A program made the translations under genes and the position numbers. A DNA stretch of 64,000 bases, taken from Piromyces finnis (taxonomy: Eukaryota; Neocallimastigomycota; Neocallimastigomycetes; Neocallimastigales; Neocallimastigaceae). Every line of letters begins with the position of its first letter. The stretch's first letter is position 1. Below the pieces are notes generated by a model. It saw nothing but the letters and a program-made list of their open reading frames with translations. It searched no databases and was not told the DNA's origin. The stretch lies in assembly GCA_002104945.1 (NCBI GenBank), contig MCFH01000006.1:434001-498000 (forward strand), written 5' to 3'. Shown here piece after piece: positions 36,663 to 55,799 of the stretch.

Positions 36663-38229
36663 GATTATTATTTAATATAGTGGGTGATATTTCACACCCT
36701 TTGTAATAATAATTTAGAATTTATAAAAAAAAAAAAAAAGAAAAATTGTTCTATTATAATTTCAATTAAATATATATGATGTAAGCGTTTTTTTAATTAT
36801 TGTTAATCTATTTTTTCTTATTGTGTAGTAAAATAACATATATTATATTAATATTCTTCTTTTCCTATATTTATTCTAAAATAAATAAATTCCAAATATA
36901 TTTTTCGTAAAATTCAAAAATATTAAATCTTTAGTTAGATAATTCCTGCTTTATTTCTTTTATTATTCTTTCTTTAGAATATATATTGTATTATGGTTTA
37001 TTTAGATAATTATATTGTAATTTTAAATATTTATTGCTTGTACCTTGAATAAATTTATTTATTATTCAAAGTAAATGTATAATATAATGTCAAAATTCTG
37101 ATTTATATTTTGTATTTTTTTTTAAAAAAATTTTTTTATAATATATAGTTGAATAAATTGATTTTAATAGTAACTACTTCGTCAATACTATTTTTTTTTT
37201 TTCAGTAAATTTTAAACAGTCTAAAACATGTAAATTATAAAATTACAATATATAATACTATTTATTCCTAAAATATTATTAACTTTAATATCATATTCAT
37301 ATATTCATAATTAATTAAAATATATAATAAATTTTTTGATACTTTTTATGAAATAAATTGAAATAAATATAAATAAAACGAAAAAAAAAACTTTAAAAAT
37401 TAATATTTAAAAGTTTTTAAGAATTTAAATAATAATGATTTAGATTTATTCTAAAAGTATAAACTTTAATTTTATTTAAAAATGAAAAAAGAAATAAAAT
37501 ATAATTATAATTATATATTTTATCGTATTATTTCATGTATTATAATTTTTGAGATTTATTTAATCTTTCTTTTCATGAAAAATACAATTATTAATATATA
37601 TATTTTATAATTTTTAAGGTAGAATCATTTATAAAAATGTTAAAAACTAATCTTTTTTTTTTTTTTAAATTCATACAAATTCATTTATTTTAATAAATAA
37701 TTAAATTTTCTTTACCTTATTATTCAATAGTATGATAATGATAAAATATAAATGTATTAATTGAATAATCTAAAAATTCTTTTTTATGTAATAGTTATTA
37801 ATATTATTAAATATAGTAATTTTTTTCCAATAAGTTAAATTAACTATATTTAAAATTCAATAATTTAGTATTATGAAAACTTTCTATTAATAAATTTATC
37901 ACTTACTTTAAAAACTATATTTCTATTAATACAAATTTTAATATTTTTATAAAAATTATATAAATTTGAATTTGTTTCCAATTTTACCAAAAATTAAAAG
38001 AATAATACAATTATAGAATTATAGCTATAAAATATATAAAATATATATAATAACCAAAAAAAAAAAAAAGAAAAAGAAAAAGAAAAAGAAAAAAGAATTA
38101 TTTAATAAAATTACATAATGTAATTATTTAAAAGTTTTTATTATAAATATACAGTTAATAATCTTAAGTAACAGCAATTTTATATGAAATTTACTCATAT
38201 TCTTATATAACTAATAAGAAAATATGAAA
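36663..38229. other. AT-rich spacer
   Basis: About 1.5 kb lie upstream of the cyclase-like gene and downstream of the MAPR gene. A purine tract of AAAAAG units sits at 38056-38094. No coding frame or RNA gene is seen. Confidence 0.5.
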
Positions 38230-39148
38230 TTAAATAAAACTTCCAATTAAGTTATTTAGTGTTGGGTTCTTTTCAGATTCTTTTCTATACTGTTTCATTT
38301 TTTCTTTAGCTTTAATAGTACTTTCACAATCTTCTGGTGGTTCTGAGTTAGGATCAATTGGATCATATATTAATTTTCCAACATAAAAATATTGATTATT
38401 ATGACTCCAAAATTTATCCCATGAATCAATAATCTATAATATTATTATTTAAATATGTTAATATTCTGGTGTTTATATATATATATAATATATTAAATAT
38501 ATTTGTACAGATATTTGATCTTCATCTAGACCACGTAGATCATGTGTCCAATGAGACTTATCTGATAAACAACCAGTTACTAAAGCCCTAGAAGAGTCTC
38601 TTCCCGCAAAAAGATGATAACCAGCACCTGGCTTTTATATATATATATTAAATTGAATAGTTTTTATTTTTAATATTGATAATATTCATATTGATATTGG
38701 TCTATAAATAATAAAATGAATAACACATACTCCATAAAAATGTCTTCCTGCAGTTACATCATAAACATTTCCTCTATAAATAATAATAATAATTAATGAG
38801 TATTAAGTTTTAATAAATATTTATATTACTATTTACTTTCTATTTTAATCATTTACTTGCATGAAAGATAGATAGGCTTACTAGGATCTGTTCCGTCATA
38901 TTCAGCTAATTCCTTTTCTGTAAAAATTCTTTCTTTTCTCTATTTTTTTTAATTAACAAGATCAAATGGATAATCCATTAATTCAATTTATTTTATTTTT
39001 TTATTTTTATATCTAATAAATATAGTTTTAAAAATCTATTTTTTTTTTTTTTTTTACATAACTTTATTGATATTAATGATTAATTAATATATCTTTCCAT
39101 AATTCTACTTTTTTTTTTTTATCACTAAAATTAATTTGTTTTCTTTTA

Positions 39149-39199
<51 letters not shown>

Positions 39200-39489
39200 T
39201 ACATCATCATCATCATTATTATTTATATTATTATTACTAAATTCTATTTGAAACATAGATACATATATATATTAATAAAGGTATTTACTGGAATATATCT
39301 TCTCCAATTTGGAACTTTTCTTCCCCAAGTAAAAGTATTAGTTATTAGATATGACGCAGCAAAATAAAACACAATTCCATTTAATATAAATTTAAAAAAT
39401 AAAGAAAAAAAACCACCATTTTTTTCTTTAAAATCTTTTTTTAATTTAATATTATTATTTATTTTCTCATTCTTAATTTTTTGTTTTTC

Positions 39490-39492
<3 letters not shown>
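38230..39492 (-). CDS. Membrane-associated haem-binding protein, cytochrome b5-like (MAPR/Dap1-like)
   Basis: Several exons code one protein. Exon 1 (39492 to about 39287) has a basic start and a membrane span (FFSLFFKFILNGIVFYFAASYL). The second exon (near 38940-38880) reads RIFTEKELAEYDGTDPSKP, the opening of the cytochrome b5-like domain. Then come NVYDVTAGRHFYG (near 38765) and GAGYHLFAGRDSSRALVTG (near 38620), which match the PGRMC/Dap1 pattern KVFDVT.GR.FYG and GVFAGRDASRGLA. WDKFWSHNNQYFYVGKL closes the domain. The C-terminus ends NPTLNNLIGSFI with stop at 38230-38232. These proteins bind haem through tyrosines and help sterol-synthesis cytochrome P450s at the ER. In an anaerobe, which would lack oxygen-dependent sterol synthesis, its partner is unclear. 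Confidence 0.85.
39151..39199. repeat. (ATT)n microsatellite in an intron
   Basis: A trinucleotide run of ATT (16 or so units) followed by CAT units lies in the first intron of the MAPR-like gene. Confidence 0.85.
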
Positions 39493-39523
<31 letters not shown>

Positions 39524-39763
39524 TGAAAATGTAAAATTTATGTTTGTGTGGAAGTGGATTAATTTATATTAATATTTTCAATATTTTTATAAATTACAAA
39601 AAACTTTATTCAAATAAAAATTTCTTGTTGCTGCTAATTAATTTATTCTGAGTTTAAATAATATTAAAATTAAAATTTTGGTAAATTTATACAACATATT
39701 AATAATTATTATTCTTGATATGATTATTTAATTTTTATTGAAATAAAGTAATATATAAATAAT

Positions 39764-42700
39764 ATGTTTCGATTAAACAAATTTTGGCAACAGCCTTTAC
39801 CTAATGATGAAGATGAATCTAGCAGCCAAAAAGTTTTTAAAAATAATTTCTATATAAATGGTGGAATGATACTAGCAGAACTAATTGAAAATGGACCATG
39901 TAATATTTCTCATTAAAAATTGTATTTAATAGATTCTTCAAAATTAAACACTGATAAATATATTAATTCATATAAGTCTAATATAAATATTTTTATAATA
40001 ATAATAAAAAAGTAAATATTATAACCGGTTGTTTTGACGGTATTATTCGAATATATTGTCCTCATGGTCGTGAATATGTTCCTCATGATCTACAGTTAGA
40101 AAAGAGATTAGAACAACCAATTTTAGGATTGGGTTTTTCTGATTTTATAAAGTAATACTCCTAATAAATTATTTTTCAATAAAAATTAGTACTGAATAAA
40201 TAATAATATAATATGTTATATAAATAAATAGTAAAAATGAAAATATATTAGCAATTCTTCATCCAAATGAAATTAGTTATCATTCAATAATAGGTATAAT
40301 TAATTAAATTTATATAGTAAAAATTATTAAATAAAATTGAGATTAATATGAAAATAATAATAAATAATAATAATATATATATTAGTGATAGAAGGTTTAG
40401 ATATACACGGAGTTCAATTTGATATAAAAAAAATTAGTTCTGTTTCTCTTCCTTCTAAAGCAATATCCTTCTTCTATGAAAATTTCTTTAATAGTGGTAA
40501 AAAAAAAGGATTATCTTTGATGAAAATTACTATTATAATTATTATTATGATATATATATTGTTTATTAAAAATAATCTACTTTGTTACTTACTGTAATAA
40601 AACTAACTAATAATAAAAGATAAAGCATTATTATGCGTCCAACTATTTAATGGAAATATAATATTCATAAATGGTGAACAAATATATTTTGAAAAAAACC
40701 TTCCAAATGCCTTGCTTTATTACCCGATTAAATATATTCCATATAATGACACATTTTTAATTAATACCTTATCATTTCAATTAATGTGTTTAAAGTTTGG
40801 AACGGTAATTGATGAAAAACAAAAACAAAAATCACTTAAGCAATCTATCATACAAAACAATTTAGAACCTCAAGTATGTAAATAATAAAATTTTAAAATT
40901 TCAATAAAATTAAAAAAATACTAAAATATATAAATTATGCAGGTACTATGGAGTTGCTTAATAGGTGAAAGTATATCTAATATATGTATTTCTAAAAAAT
41001 ATGAAAAAAATCAAGACGGACCTAAACTCATTGCTCTTGGTATTTTTAAATATATATAAATATATTTCTTTTCAAGTTATAAATAATAAATATATTATAT
41101 ATATTACCTTATAGGAACAACATCTTTATTCTTTATATCACATAAAGGTGAATTATTATCATCTATAAAATTTGATAGTACCCCAACAAATTTTTACTTA
41201 TACCCAGTATATAAGAGTATATTATAATATTCATACTATATATTATTTTATGTATCAATTGATCAATTATTTATATTTTTATTTTTATTAAATAAAATAA
41301 CAGACGATCAATTATTGAGAGAAAACCTTATGGTTGTAACCTTATCAAATCACTTATTAATATATAGTTCTCATAAATTAGTTTGGACTGCAAAATTAGA
41401 AAAAAAAATAGTTAATATCGCTGTTGCAAAAATAAAGTTAGTTCTTCTATCTTTTATAATTTTGTTTTTTATTGTATTATTAAGATTTATCTCCATTAAA
41501 AAATTAATTTTTTCAAAAAAAAAAAAAAAGTGATATACCAGGAATGATAATAACATTAGATATTAATGGTCAAGTGGAAATATGCTATTTGGGAACAAAT
41601 ATATACACAACACCATTACAACAAATAGAAGTAGATAAAGATTATAAAGAAATGGAAAATGAAATGAAGGATTTAACAGAATTGATAGATAAATATTCAA
41701 AAAGTATGTATATTAATTTTAATATAATAACAAAATTCTTAAAAAAAAATAAAAACATTAATGCTTACGTAAAATATTTAGATGAATATATACAAAAAAA
41801 AGAACATTCATTAATCACTATTGATACTCACATTCCTTCCATAATAAATAAATCAATGGTAAATATAAATATAGCAATGAAATATATTAAATAAACTTTC
41901 AAATATAATAACAGTTTAAAAATATAGAGTAAGGCACCTTCAGATTCAATATCACCATTATATGAAGTTGAATTTATTATAAAAAGCACAGCAAATTTTT
42001 CAATTCATAATATTAAATTACTGTTATCTCCTGTTGAACCAATTGTTGCAGTAAAGCCATGTCAAATTATTGACACAATATGTAATTAAATATTATGTAT
42101 AAATATATACATATGTTATTTAAGCAATATTAATAATGTATAATCTCATTATTATATTCATAGCGAACGGGAAAATAACAGTTCCTGTAATGTTTTATGT
42201 GAAAGATCATATGCCATGTAATTTAGACTGTCAAGCATCAGTAATATATTCCTTACCAAATTCTGGTAATACTTAAATTATAAAGTATTAAAATTGAAAT
42301 CTTTTATTAATCCAATTATTTTCAATTATAATATTAATAGATGAAACTCAAACAGTAAATTGTTCTTTCAAATTCCCTATAATAATATGTGGAGAGTTAG
42401 CTGCACCATCAAAAGATAATAAGTATAAAGTAAGCGAATGATTAATATATAATTAATTTGGCATCCAATATAATATTTATATTAATATTTATATTGCTAA
42501 TAAGTTAACCGTTGAAACAAATTTACCAATTGTATTATTACCTGAGATGTATAAAGGTAAATTTTTATTATTCCATAAATTTAATGATTAATTAAAAGAC
42601 TAATGATTTTCTTCAATTAGATATATGTCCAAAAGAGGGTGTGATACCAAAATATATGAATAAAAATATTGTAGGATTTAAATATTGGAATAAAATGAAT

Positions 42701-43848
42701 GCAACAATAAATGGATCAACCAGAAGAGGTAGTTTATACATATTAATGTATTTATTCTTTATAGATATATAAAACTTAATAAAAATTTAATACTTAATTA
42801 TAGCGAGATATAGAATATCATCGAATTATATTGAAGCAATATATCTTTTATTATTGGATATGAAAAATAGAATAAAACAAATATCAAAGTAACATTACTG
42901 AAATAATAAAAAAATATTATTTACTTTTTCTTTTTTAAGCAATTTAATAAATATTAAAAATTATTATTTATAGAGAAAAAATGACAGAAGAACTTGATAT
43001 AAAATATCAAGAATCTTATGAATTTGATGACTATATTCCATATTTTGATGATTTGATAAATGTATATAATAATTTAACAAACTTGTAATATATATTGTAT
43101 ACTATTAGACAAAATATTTAATCATCCCTAAATTTATATGCTATATTATTAAATTATATAATATTTAGAAAAATGAAAAATTAATCATGCTGACAGACGA
43201 CATTAATAATAAAACTTTACAATATAAAGTTATTCAGAAAAAATTATTGTTACATTATAAAGATAAAATACCAGTTTCATTAATTGGTCTTCGTAGTTTA
43301 CTTGAAAAAACATATGAATCAATTCATTCAATATCAGGAGAAATAATAAATCTTAAAAAAGATATAAAGATTTCAAATTACAATTTTATATTAATATCAT
43401 ATATGTTACTAGAATTATGGAGGTAATATTATAACAACCATTTTATATATTAACAATTTTTTATAGAAACTTAAAAAATTAATGTAAAAATATTTTTTAT
43501 GCATTAAAAAAAAGTATGAAAGACTTTGCACTAAAGCACAAAGAAAATTTTGATTTATTATTGCAATCTTTTTCACCAAGACTTTTATTATTATCAGAAG
43601 AAAGTAATGACTTTTATATAGAAACTATCATTAATGTTATAAATATTATATTAAAGAAAGAAAAAGTGAAAGGTAACTAATTATAAATTAGTCTATTATT
43701 AAAATCATTTTATTCCCAATTCTAATATAAATATTATTAAGTTACCAATAATAATAAAAAAGGTTTATTTATAGAAAGCTTAAAATCACTGAATAATTAT
43801 ATGAATGAAAAAGCTTTTCTTTTTAATGAAAATGAAAATACTAATTAA
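39764..43848 (+). CDS. BBS9: BBSome subunit BBS9 (PTHB1), many short exons
   Basis: More than fifteen exons code a protein that tracks BBS9 along its length. An N-terminal MFRLNKFWQQPL is followed by a beta-propeller with strands NIITGCFDGIIRIYCPHG, EQPILGLGFS, ALLCVQLFNGNIIFINGEQ, IKYIPYNDTFLI, VLWSCLIGESISNICIS and LFFISHKGEL. These align with the animal order KIIVGSFMGYLRIFSPH, DLICIQSMDGMLMVFEQE, DWTLNIGEQALDICI and FFCLKDNGQI. Exon 41544-41703 has GMIITLDINGQVEICYLGTN, matching KGVIVTLSDDGHLQCSYLGT. The C-terminal part has GAE/platform-like strands and helices, ending at 43848. The BBSome moves membrane proteins in cilia, so this gene fits a fungus with flagellated zoospores. Exon ends were read by eye and some are approximate. 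Confidence 0.87.
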
Positions 43849-44190
43849 ATAAAAAAATATTATCTTTTCAAAAAAAAAAAAAAAAAAAGATATTAATTAT
43901 ATATAAGAAATAAAACTTTGATAACTTAGCATGCCCAAAAAAATATTTGATTTTTAATTTTTTTTTTTTTATTAATAATATTAATATAAATTAAAATGCT
44001 TAACTTCATAATATTAAATATTAAGAAGAAAAAAAATTTAATTAATAATTTAACAAAAATAAATTGTACTTTGTAATTTTTATAATTCGTACCATTCTAA
44101 TATAAAACTAAAAATTGAAATCCTGAAAGGTAAAATAATTTCCATTATGTCCATAGTATATATTTAAAATTTAATATCATAATTAAATTT
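43849..44190. other. Convergent 3' spacer
   Basis: This A/T-rich spacer lies between the ends of BBS9 and the homeobox gene and has an A-run of about 18 at 43871-43888. No gene is seen. Confidence 0.5.
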
Positions 44191-46809
44191 TTATACTTGG
44201 AAATTTTCTGATTGAAGTAAATAATCTATATCTTCCGAAAGCCATAATTGGTCATTATTTTCGTTTAAAGAAATATCATTAGTATTAATATCAGTCAATG
44301 ATCCTAAATCTTTACTTTCATTTTCTTTTTGATTCTTTTTATCTTCATCGGGTAATGGGAATTGAGATAATTGAGTTGCCTGGTTCCAACTTGCATCATC
44401 TTCTAACCATTTCATTGTATCATTGTTATCATATAATGTATCTAAATCTTTTAAAAATTTATTACTTTGATCTTTACTTGGATCTATTTCACTAATAATT
44501 TCAGTTGATAAATCAGCAGATTCTTGTAACTTTGTCTTAGGGTTATAAAGCATTGAATCAAGAATATTTAAATTATCAACGTTTTCAATTTTAACAATAT
44601 CGTCAGTAGAGAGTATATCAATATTTTTATTTTCAGTATTTACTTCATTACTAATGGAAGATCCTATATTTGATTCATTATTTACTATTATACTATTATT
44701 CTTTACTTCATTTTGATTTTCTTTAATATTGTTATTATTATTATTATTATTATCTTGTATAATTATTGAGTCTTCTTTTGTTAGAGATGTAGAAGCAGGC
44801 ACAACAGTAGAAGTAATAGTATCAGGAGGAGTTGTAGTTGATACAATATTAGCATTAGCAATAGACGATCCTGTAGCAGCACCAGTAACGGCTACAGTTT
44901 TAACTCCTGTATTAACTTCTGTATTAGTAGTAGCATTAACTGTTTTATCTGAAGAAGTAGTTGTGGCGGCTCCGACTAACTGTCCAGTTGTTGTAGGTAG
45001 TACTGATTTCTCAATTCCTATATTTTGCTGGTTTGCTACAATAGGGTTTTGAATATTGTTATTACTATTATTATTGTTGCTGTTGTCATTATTATTATTG
45101 ATATTATTGTTATTATTTAAAGTAGCACCAATATTAATATTAGTTTGTGGCATAAGCATATTATTATTATTATTCATATTATATAAATTTTGTGTATTTT
45201 GATTTATCATACTTTCTTGTTTCATTGCAGCAGCTTTTGCTGCAACTTTTGAATTAATTGAACTATTAATAATTGCCTTAATTGGTGATGTTGGCATTCC
45301 TGTAGAAGCTAACTTACTAATATTTGCTGGATATGGTTGATTTGGTATAATAGTTGACATTGTTGGAATAGAAGAAACAATTGTTGTCAATGGAATTTTC
45401 TTTGTTAAATCAGATTTGTTATCAGGAGACATCATCATTGAATTAATTTGATTAGCTGTATTTGGAAGATTTGTTACAGATCTTGAAATTGGAGATGGTG
45501 TAATAACAGCTGCATTACTTGGGGCCAATGTTACAGTAGATGGTATTCCAGAATTAACAATATTAGTCGCTGGAATTATATTTTGATTGTATATCATTGT
45601 CGTTGCAGTTGTCGTCGGAACATTTGAAACGTAAATATTACTTTGAGGAATGGATGGAGGACTTTGGGAAGTTTGGGTTGTCTGGTAATTCATTCTATTC
45701 ATATACATTGGATTTCTTGAATTTATTGGTTGATTTTTTTGACCTGGATATGACATACTTTGAAGTGGTGACATTTGAGAATTAGAAGGATAGCTAGGTA
45801 TTGTTGGATTTGGTGCAGTAGTATAAATTGGAACTTGAGATGGCGGTTGAGTATACATTGGTGGTACAGGTGAAGTAGCTAATTGATTAGTATTTCTTAT
45901 TTGTTGTGGTTGTTGTTGAATTGGAATCATTGTATTTTGAGGAATTATTCTTTGAATACTATTAGTTTGAGCAGCTGTTGTTGTTTGAATATATGAATTT
46001 TGCATTGGCATTGGTTTAGTTGACTGAATACCTTGAGATCTTATAGAATATCCATAATTAATATTTCCCTGTTGAGTTTGTTGCAACGGAACAGATGATT
46101 GCGTTTGAGTTGTATAATCTAAAAATTATAGTAAGATTAAAATGTATTATTATATTGCATATTAATTTTAAAGACGATTTTATTATAAACCTACTCATAT
46201 TTGTAACTGGTAATTGATAAGCATTCATTGGTGGTGACATTCCGATTGGATATTGTTTCTGTTGATAAACATTGTTCATAGATGATACTGGAAGAATTGG
46301 TTTTGATGCAATATTTAACATTCCTATTGGCCTTGTTGCTCCATTTTGAATAGTATTCGAAATTGTTCCTGGTGGATATTGCATATAATATGGATGTGCT
46401 GGATCATTTGGATAATATAGTTTACTAGTTGAATCAGTTCCTAGTGGATCGTTAACATCTCTTTTTATTTTTGCACGACGATTTTGAAACCATATCTGAA
46501 TTTGTCTTGATGACATACCTAATTCTTGTGCTAATCTATTTCTTAGCACTGAATTAGGTTTTTGTGTATGTTCATATATTTCAGATAATATTCTTGTTTC
46601 TTTTTTTACAATTATATAAATACACATTTGTTAAAATATATAATATATTATTTTTATATAAACATATTATTTTTACCTTCTGGTGTTAATCTTCTCCTCC
46701 TTTTTACCTCACGATTATGTACTCCATTGCCACCTTGTTCAGATTCTTCAATTTCATCTGTAATAATTTCATCATCTCCAATTACAGCTGTGTTTTCTTG
46801 TTCAGCCAT
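44191..46809 (-). CDS. Homeodomain transcription factor with Gln/Asn-rich C-terminus, three exons
   Basis: Exon 1 (from 46809) codes an acidic start MAEQENTAVIGDDEII and the basic arm VKRRRRLTPE. Exon 2 (from about 46611) completes the homeodomain: ETRILSEIYEHTQKPNS, RNRLAQELGMSSRQIQ, and the recognition helix IWFQNRRAKIKRD with Gln at position 50. It is a typical 60-residue domain without the TALE insertion. A third exon (about 46117 to 44191) follows an intron with GTAGGT donor and TTTTTAG acceptor in phase 1. It codes a long low-complexity region rich in Gln, Asn, Pro, Ser and Thr (a run of Asn near residue 320 of that exon), then an acidic C-terminus with WLEDDASW and QLWLSEDIDYLL, which look like activation motifs. 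Targets are unknown. Confidence 0.87.
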
Positions 46810-48105
46810 ATTTTTTAATATTAATGTTATTTATAATTAAGATGACTTTTAAATTTATTTAATTTAAATTTCTATGCTTATTTTATATTTTATTGAATAA
46901 AAAATATTGATATTTTTTATTTTACAATTTTAAGCATATTATATTTTTAATTCTTTATTTTTCTTCACTGAAAAATTATCTATATAAAAAATTTATTATC
47001 AGTAATAAATTTTTTATGATTGAATAAATAATAGATATAAATATAAAAAATATATATATATATAAAGAAAATGAAAAAAAAAAAAAGAATGAAATAAAAA
47101 AAAAATATTTACTTCTTATATTTGCTTTAATACTTTAACAGTAGTATGATATTAATTAAATATAATTAATGGTTAATTTAAATAATCTGTAACTTTAATA
47201 ATCATAAATATTTCATAAAATTCATGTAATGATTGGAATTTTAATTAAATTTAAAATGTATAAAAACCATAGAATAAAGTTAATTAAAAAATTGATGAAA
47301 ATAATGGTGATTAAAATTTCTTAATTAAAAGGAATATATTTAATTATTTGAATTTTTTAAACTTATAAATAAATTAATAATAGCATATATTTACCAACAA
47401 TAACAAAAGTTCCGAATTCTTTATCCAATAGTATTAAAATTACAAAACTATCAAATTAACTTTACATTTTAAATTAAATACTAAATTTAGATATAATTAT
47501 CAAATAAAGAAATGATTTTAATATAAAATGTGTAAATTAACCAATTCAAAGTTTAATTGTACAACCTTATTTATTATAAAAAAAGGAAAATAATTTCATA
47601 AAATCAACATTAAGGTTACACAATTATTATTATATCAAAATAAAAAGCATGTTACAAATAAAATAATAATAAAAAAAAAGGAATTTTTAAATAATTTTTT
47701 ATTTTATTATTTTATTTTATACTTAAATAATTTATTTTAATAATTAAGATTATATATAATATAATATAATAATAATTAAAAAAAAAATTATATTATCGTA
47801 ATTAATATATTTACTATTTCTTTTTATGTTATATCATGTTTTTATATTATAAAATATAAGTATTGGCTTTAAAGCTATAATTTTATAATTAAAGTTTTTA
47901 TCTTGTAATTTAAATTTTATAATAATTAACTTATTATTCTTTCAAATTATTTTGCTATTGTACATTTTAAATAATAAAGTGTATTTTACATATAATAAAT
48001 TTTATAAAATGATTGGCTTAAATATACATTTATACATTATACACAAATTCAAATAGTATCATAATTTATTGATATTCATAATTATTTTATTAAGCTATAT
48101 ATATA
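46810..48105. promoter_or_regulatory. Divergent intergenic region (homeobox / Prp16)
   Basis: About 1.3 kb of A/T sequence separate two divergent genes, so both promoters lie here. A (TA)n tract is at 47050-47063. No specific factor site can be named. Confidence 0.5.
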
Positions 48106-53259
<5,154 letters not shown>

Positions 53260-53482
53260 TTTATTATTAATAAAACCACATAATAAAAAATGTATATAAA
53301 ATAATTACAATTATTACATCTTATTTATTTAAAACATTATTCTTTTTTTTTTTTTTTTTTTTTTTTTGAAATAAGTATTTAAGCATATATAAAGTTTTTT
53401 AATTTATTCTTTATTATTAATCATTATTAACATTTCGGTTATAACCATAATTATGAATAAATACTATAATTAATAATAATAA

Positions 53483-53516
<34 letters not shown>

Positions 53517-53652
53517 TAATAAAATAAAATAAAAATATGAAAATAAAAATTAAGAAAAAATATATTCTTAAAAGTTGTAATAAAGAAAATAAAAAAAAAA
53601 TTTTTTTTTTTATTTTAATATTTTGTGTTATTATTTAATTAAACTTTATCAA
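53260..53652. other. Convergent spacer with poly(T), poly(A) and (TA)n tracts
   Basis: A T-run of about 27 at 53341-53367 and an A-run followed by (TA)n at 53482-53518 lie between the ends of the Prp16 and LRR genes. No gene is seen. Confidence 0.6.
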
Positions 53653-55258
53653 TTAATTTTTATTTTTTAATGAAAATAAGGAGGATAAAAATGAGGATTC
53701 TCGTTTAATTTTTGAATTTGATAAAGATATAGAACTATGTGAACGATTTAGATCTCTATTTAGTGAACTTGTTGAAGATCCTAAATTCAATAATTCATTT
53801 GAAAAAGTTAATTCACTAGTTTTATAATCTACTTGATAGTAATTATCAATTGAAGGGGAAGAAATAAGGGATGATAGTGTACTACTACTTAAATTAAGTT
53901 TTGATCTTGATCCATTTCTTGATGATGATAAAATATTACTTCTACTTTTAGTAAGTTTAATTTTACTTTTATTACAATCATTATTAACTGTACTTTTTGA
54001 TTTTAATCCTTTAAGATTACCATCTGAAAAGTTTAAGTTTGAACAGCTACCACTACAATATTTATTAATTGGTTGAGGTGCAGTATATGGCATTTTTGAG
54101 AAAAACACTTTAACCCTTTCTTCTTCAGATGACCAATGAGAAATGCATAATCTATATTCTAATGGTATATTAACATCATTTCTTCTAATTAATTGATTTC
54201 TTTTTTCAAAAGTTTCGAAGAACGGACCATGACAAAATGAGCACTGATGTACAGATCCTAAATATTGTTTTAATTCGTCGGAAAGATCATCTGTAATTGA
54301 AATATTTCTTCTAATAATTACTCTGGATGCTAATTCCTTAAGACTTGGAATTTCTTTTGTAAGTGAAGGAACACACGATGAATAAATTAATGGACAGTTG
54401 TTTATTAAGATTTTTTGTAAAGTTTTAATATTACATATTTCAGCTGGAATGGAAACAAGTTGGTTTGAACTTACATCTAATGTAATTAAATTCTTTAATT
54501 CTTTGAATTCTTGTTGTAGTTCCACAATATTATTGTTACTTAAATTTAATGTTTTTAACTTTTTTAGATTTTTTAATTCAATCGGTAAATAATTTATCTT
54601 ATTGTAAGCCGCTATTAAAGTGTCTAATTTTCTTAACATTCCAATTGAACTAGGTAATGTTGTTAATACGTTGTTGGAAACATTTAAAACTCGTAAATTT
54701 ATTAATAGTCCTATACTTTCCGGTATTTCTCTTAAATAATTACAACACCTATTAAAATAAATTTTATAAAAAAATATATAAATAAATTATATAATGAGAA
54801 TTTTTTTATAGCATCATTATATAATGATTTAAAAAAAAAAAAAAATAAAAAAATAACTAAAAAATTTTCTTATTTTATACTATTATGTTATATTAAATTA
54901 TTATATTAAAAATTGATTCTAAAATTTACAAATTTAGACTATTGAGCAATGTTGAAAATATAGCATTAGGAGAAATCTCTATTATTTTTTTTGAACAAAG
55001 ATTAATATTACTATAATCATCTAAATCTTCAACTTTTAAATAAGTTCTATTTGTTTCTTCTTCATATATATATTCTTCAATACTATTCTTTTGAGATATA
55101 ATTGAACTTGTAGTTATTTCACTAACAATATCGCTACTTTGTGGTGGTGCATCTTGATTATTATTACTATTATAATCAATATGTTTTTTTTCCGGTAGTG
55201 TATTATTTATAATTCCAATTACTATATTTCCATCAGACTTGCTAATTTTATTACCCAT
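53653..55258 (-). CDS. Leucine-rich repeat protein with N-myristoylation motif (LRRC58-like), two exons
   Basis: Exon 1 is 55258..54930 and exon 2 is 54748..53653. They join in phase 2 to give 474 aa and to complete a repeat (LNSLNL with CCNYLREIPESIG). The protein starts MGNKISK, with Gly2 and Ser6 as needed for N-myristoylation. An Asn/Ser-rich stretch of about 90 residues precedes about five LRRs (LRVLNVSNNVLTTLPSSIG, LKTLNLSNNNI, LITLDVSSNQLVSIPAEI). A cysteine-containing motif follows (CSFCHGPFFETFEKR, then YRLCISHWSSEEE and CSGSC), resembling the C-terminal cysteine module of LRRC58-like proteins. A Ser-rich tail ends the protein. The function is unknown; a membrane-linked scaffold role is inference. 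Confidence 0.8.
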
Positions 55259-55799
55259 TACTAATATTATTTATATTTTTATTTTCGATATTATATATTA
55301 ATATTAAAATCAAAGTTTCATTTTTTCTTTTTTTTTTTTTTCTTGACAGATATTATAAAAGAAAATAAAATAATAATTTTGTTACAGTTACATAAGAAAA
55401 AATAATTTAAATAAATAAAATTATAATTCAAAAATTTTATTGGATAATTAATATAAATTTAATTTACATATTTATTTAATAATTATTTTATTATACAAAT
55501 TTTTTTAATAATGTTCAATATTTTTTTTTTTATAATTACTATTTTATTTATTTTTAATGTGCGATATTTTAATTGTCAATATATATTAATTATTAATATA
55601 ATTATTTATTTTCTTCAAATATTATATTAATGCTTTTAATATATTTTTATTTATTTATTTATTTAGATTTTTAGATTAGTATATATTTAATTAATGTTCT
55701 TGTTTTAAAATAACCAAAAAAAAAAAAAAAAAAAAGAAAGAAAAAATTTAGATTAAGCGAGTATAGGATAAATTTTTTATATATATTTAAAAATTTTGA
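55259..55799. other. AT-rich spacer between two co-oriented genes
   Basis: This is A/T sequence with an A-run at 55716-55735. It should contain the promoter of the LRR gene and the 3' region of the TLDc gene. Nothing else is recognisable. Confidence 0.5.

Noticed and set aside
44729-45052. Val/Ala/Thr-rich plus-strand frame
   Set aside because: It is the antisense shadow of the homeobox gene's low-complexity exon.
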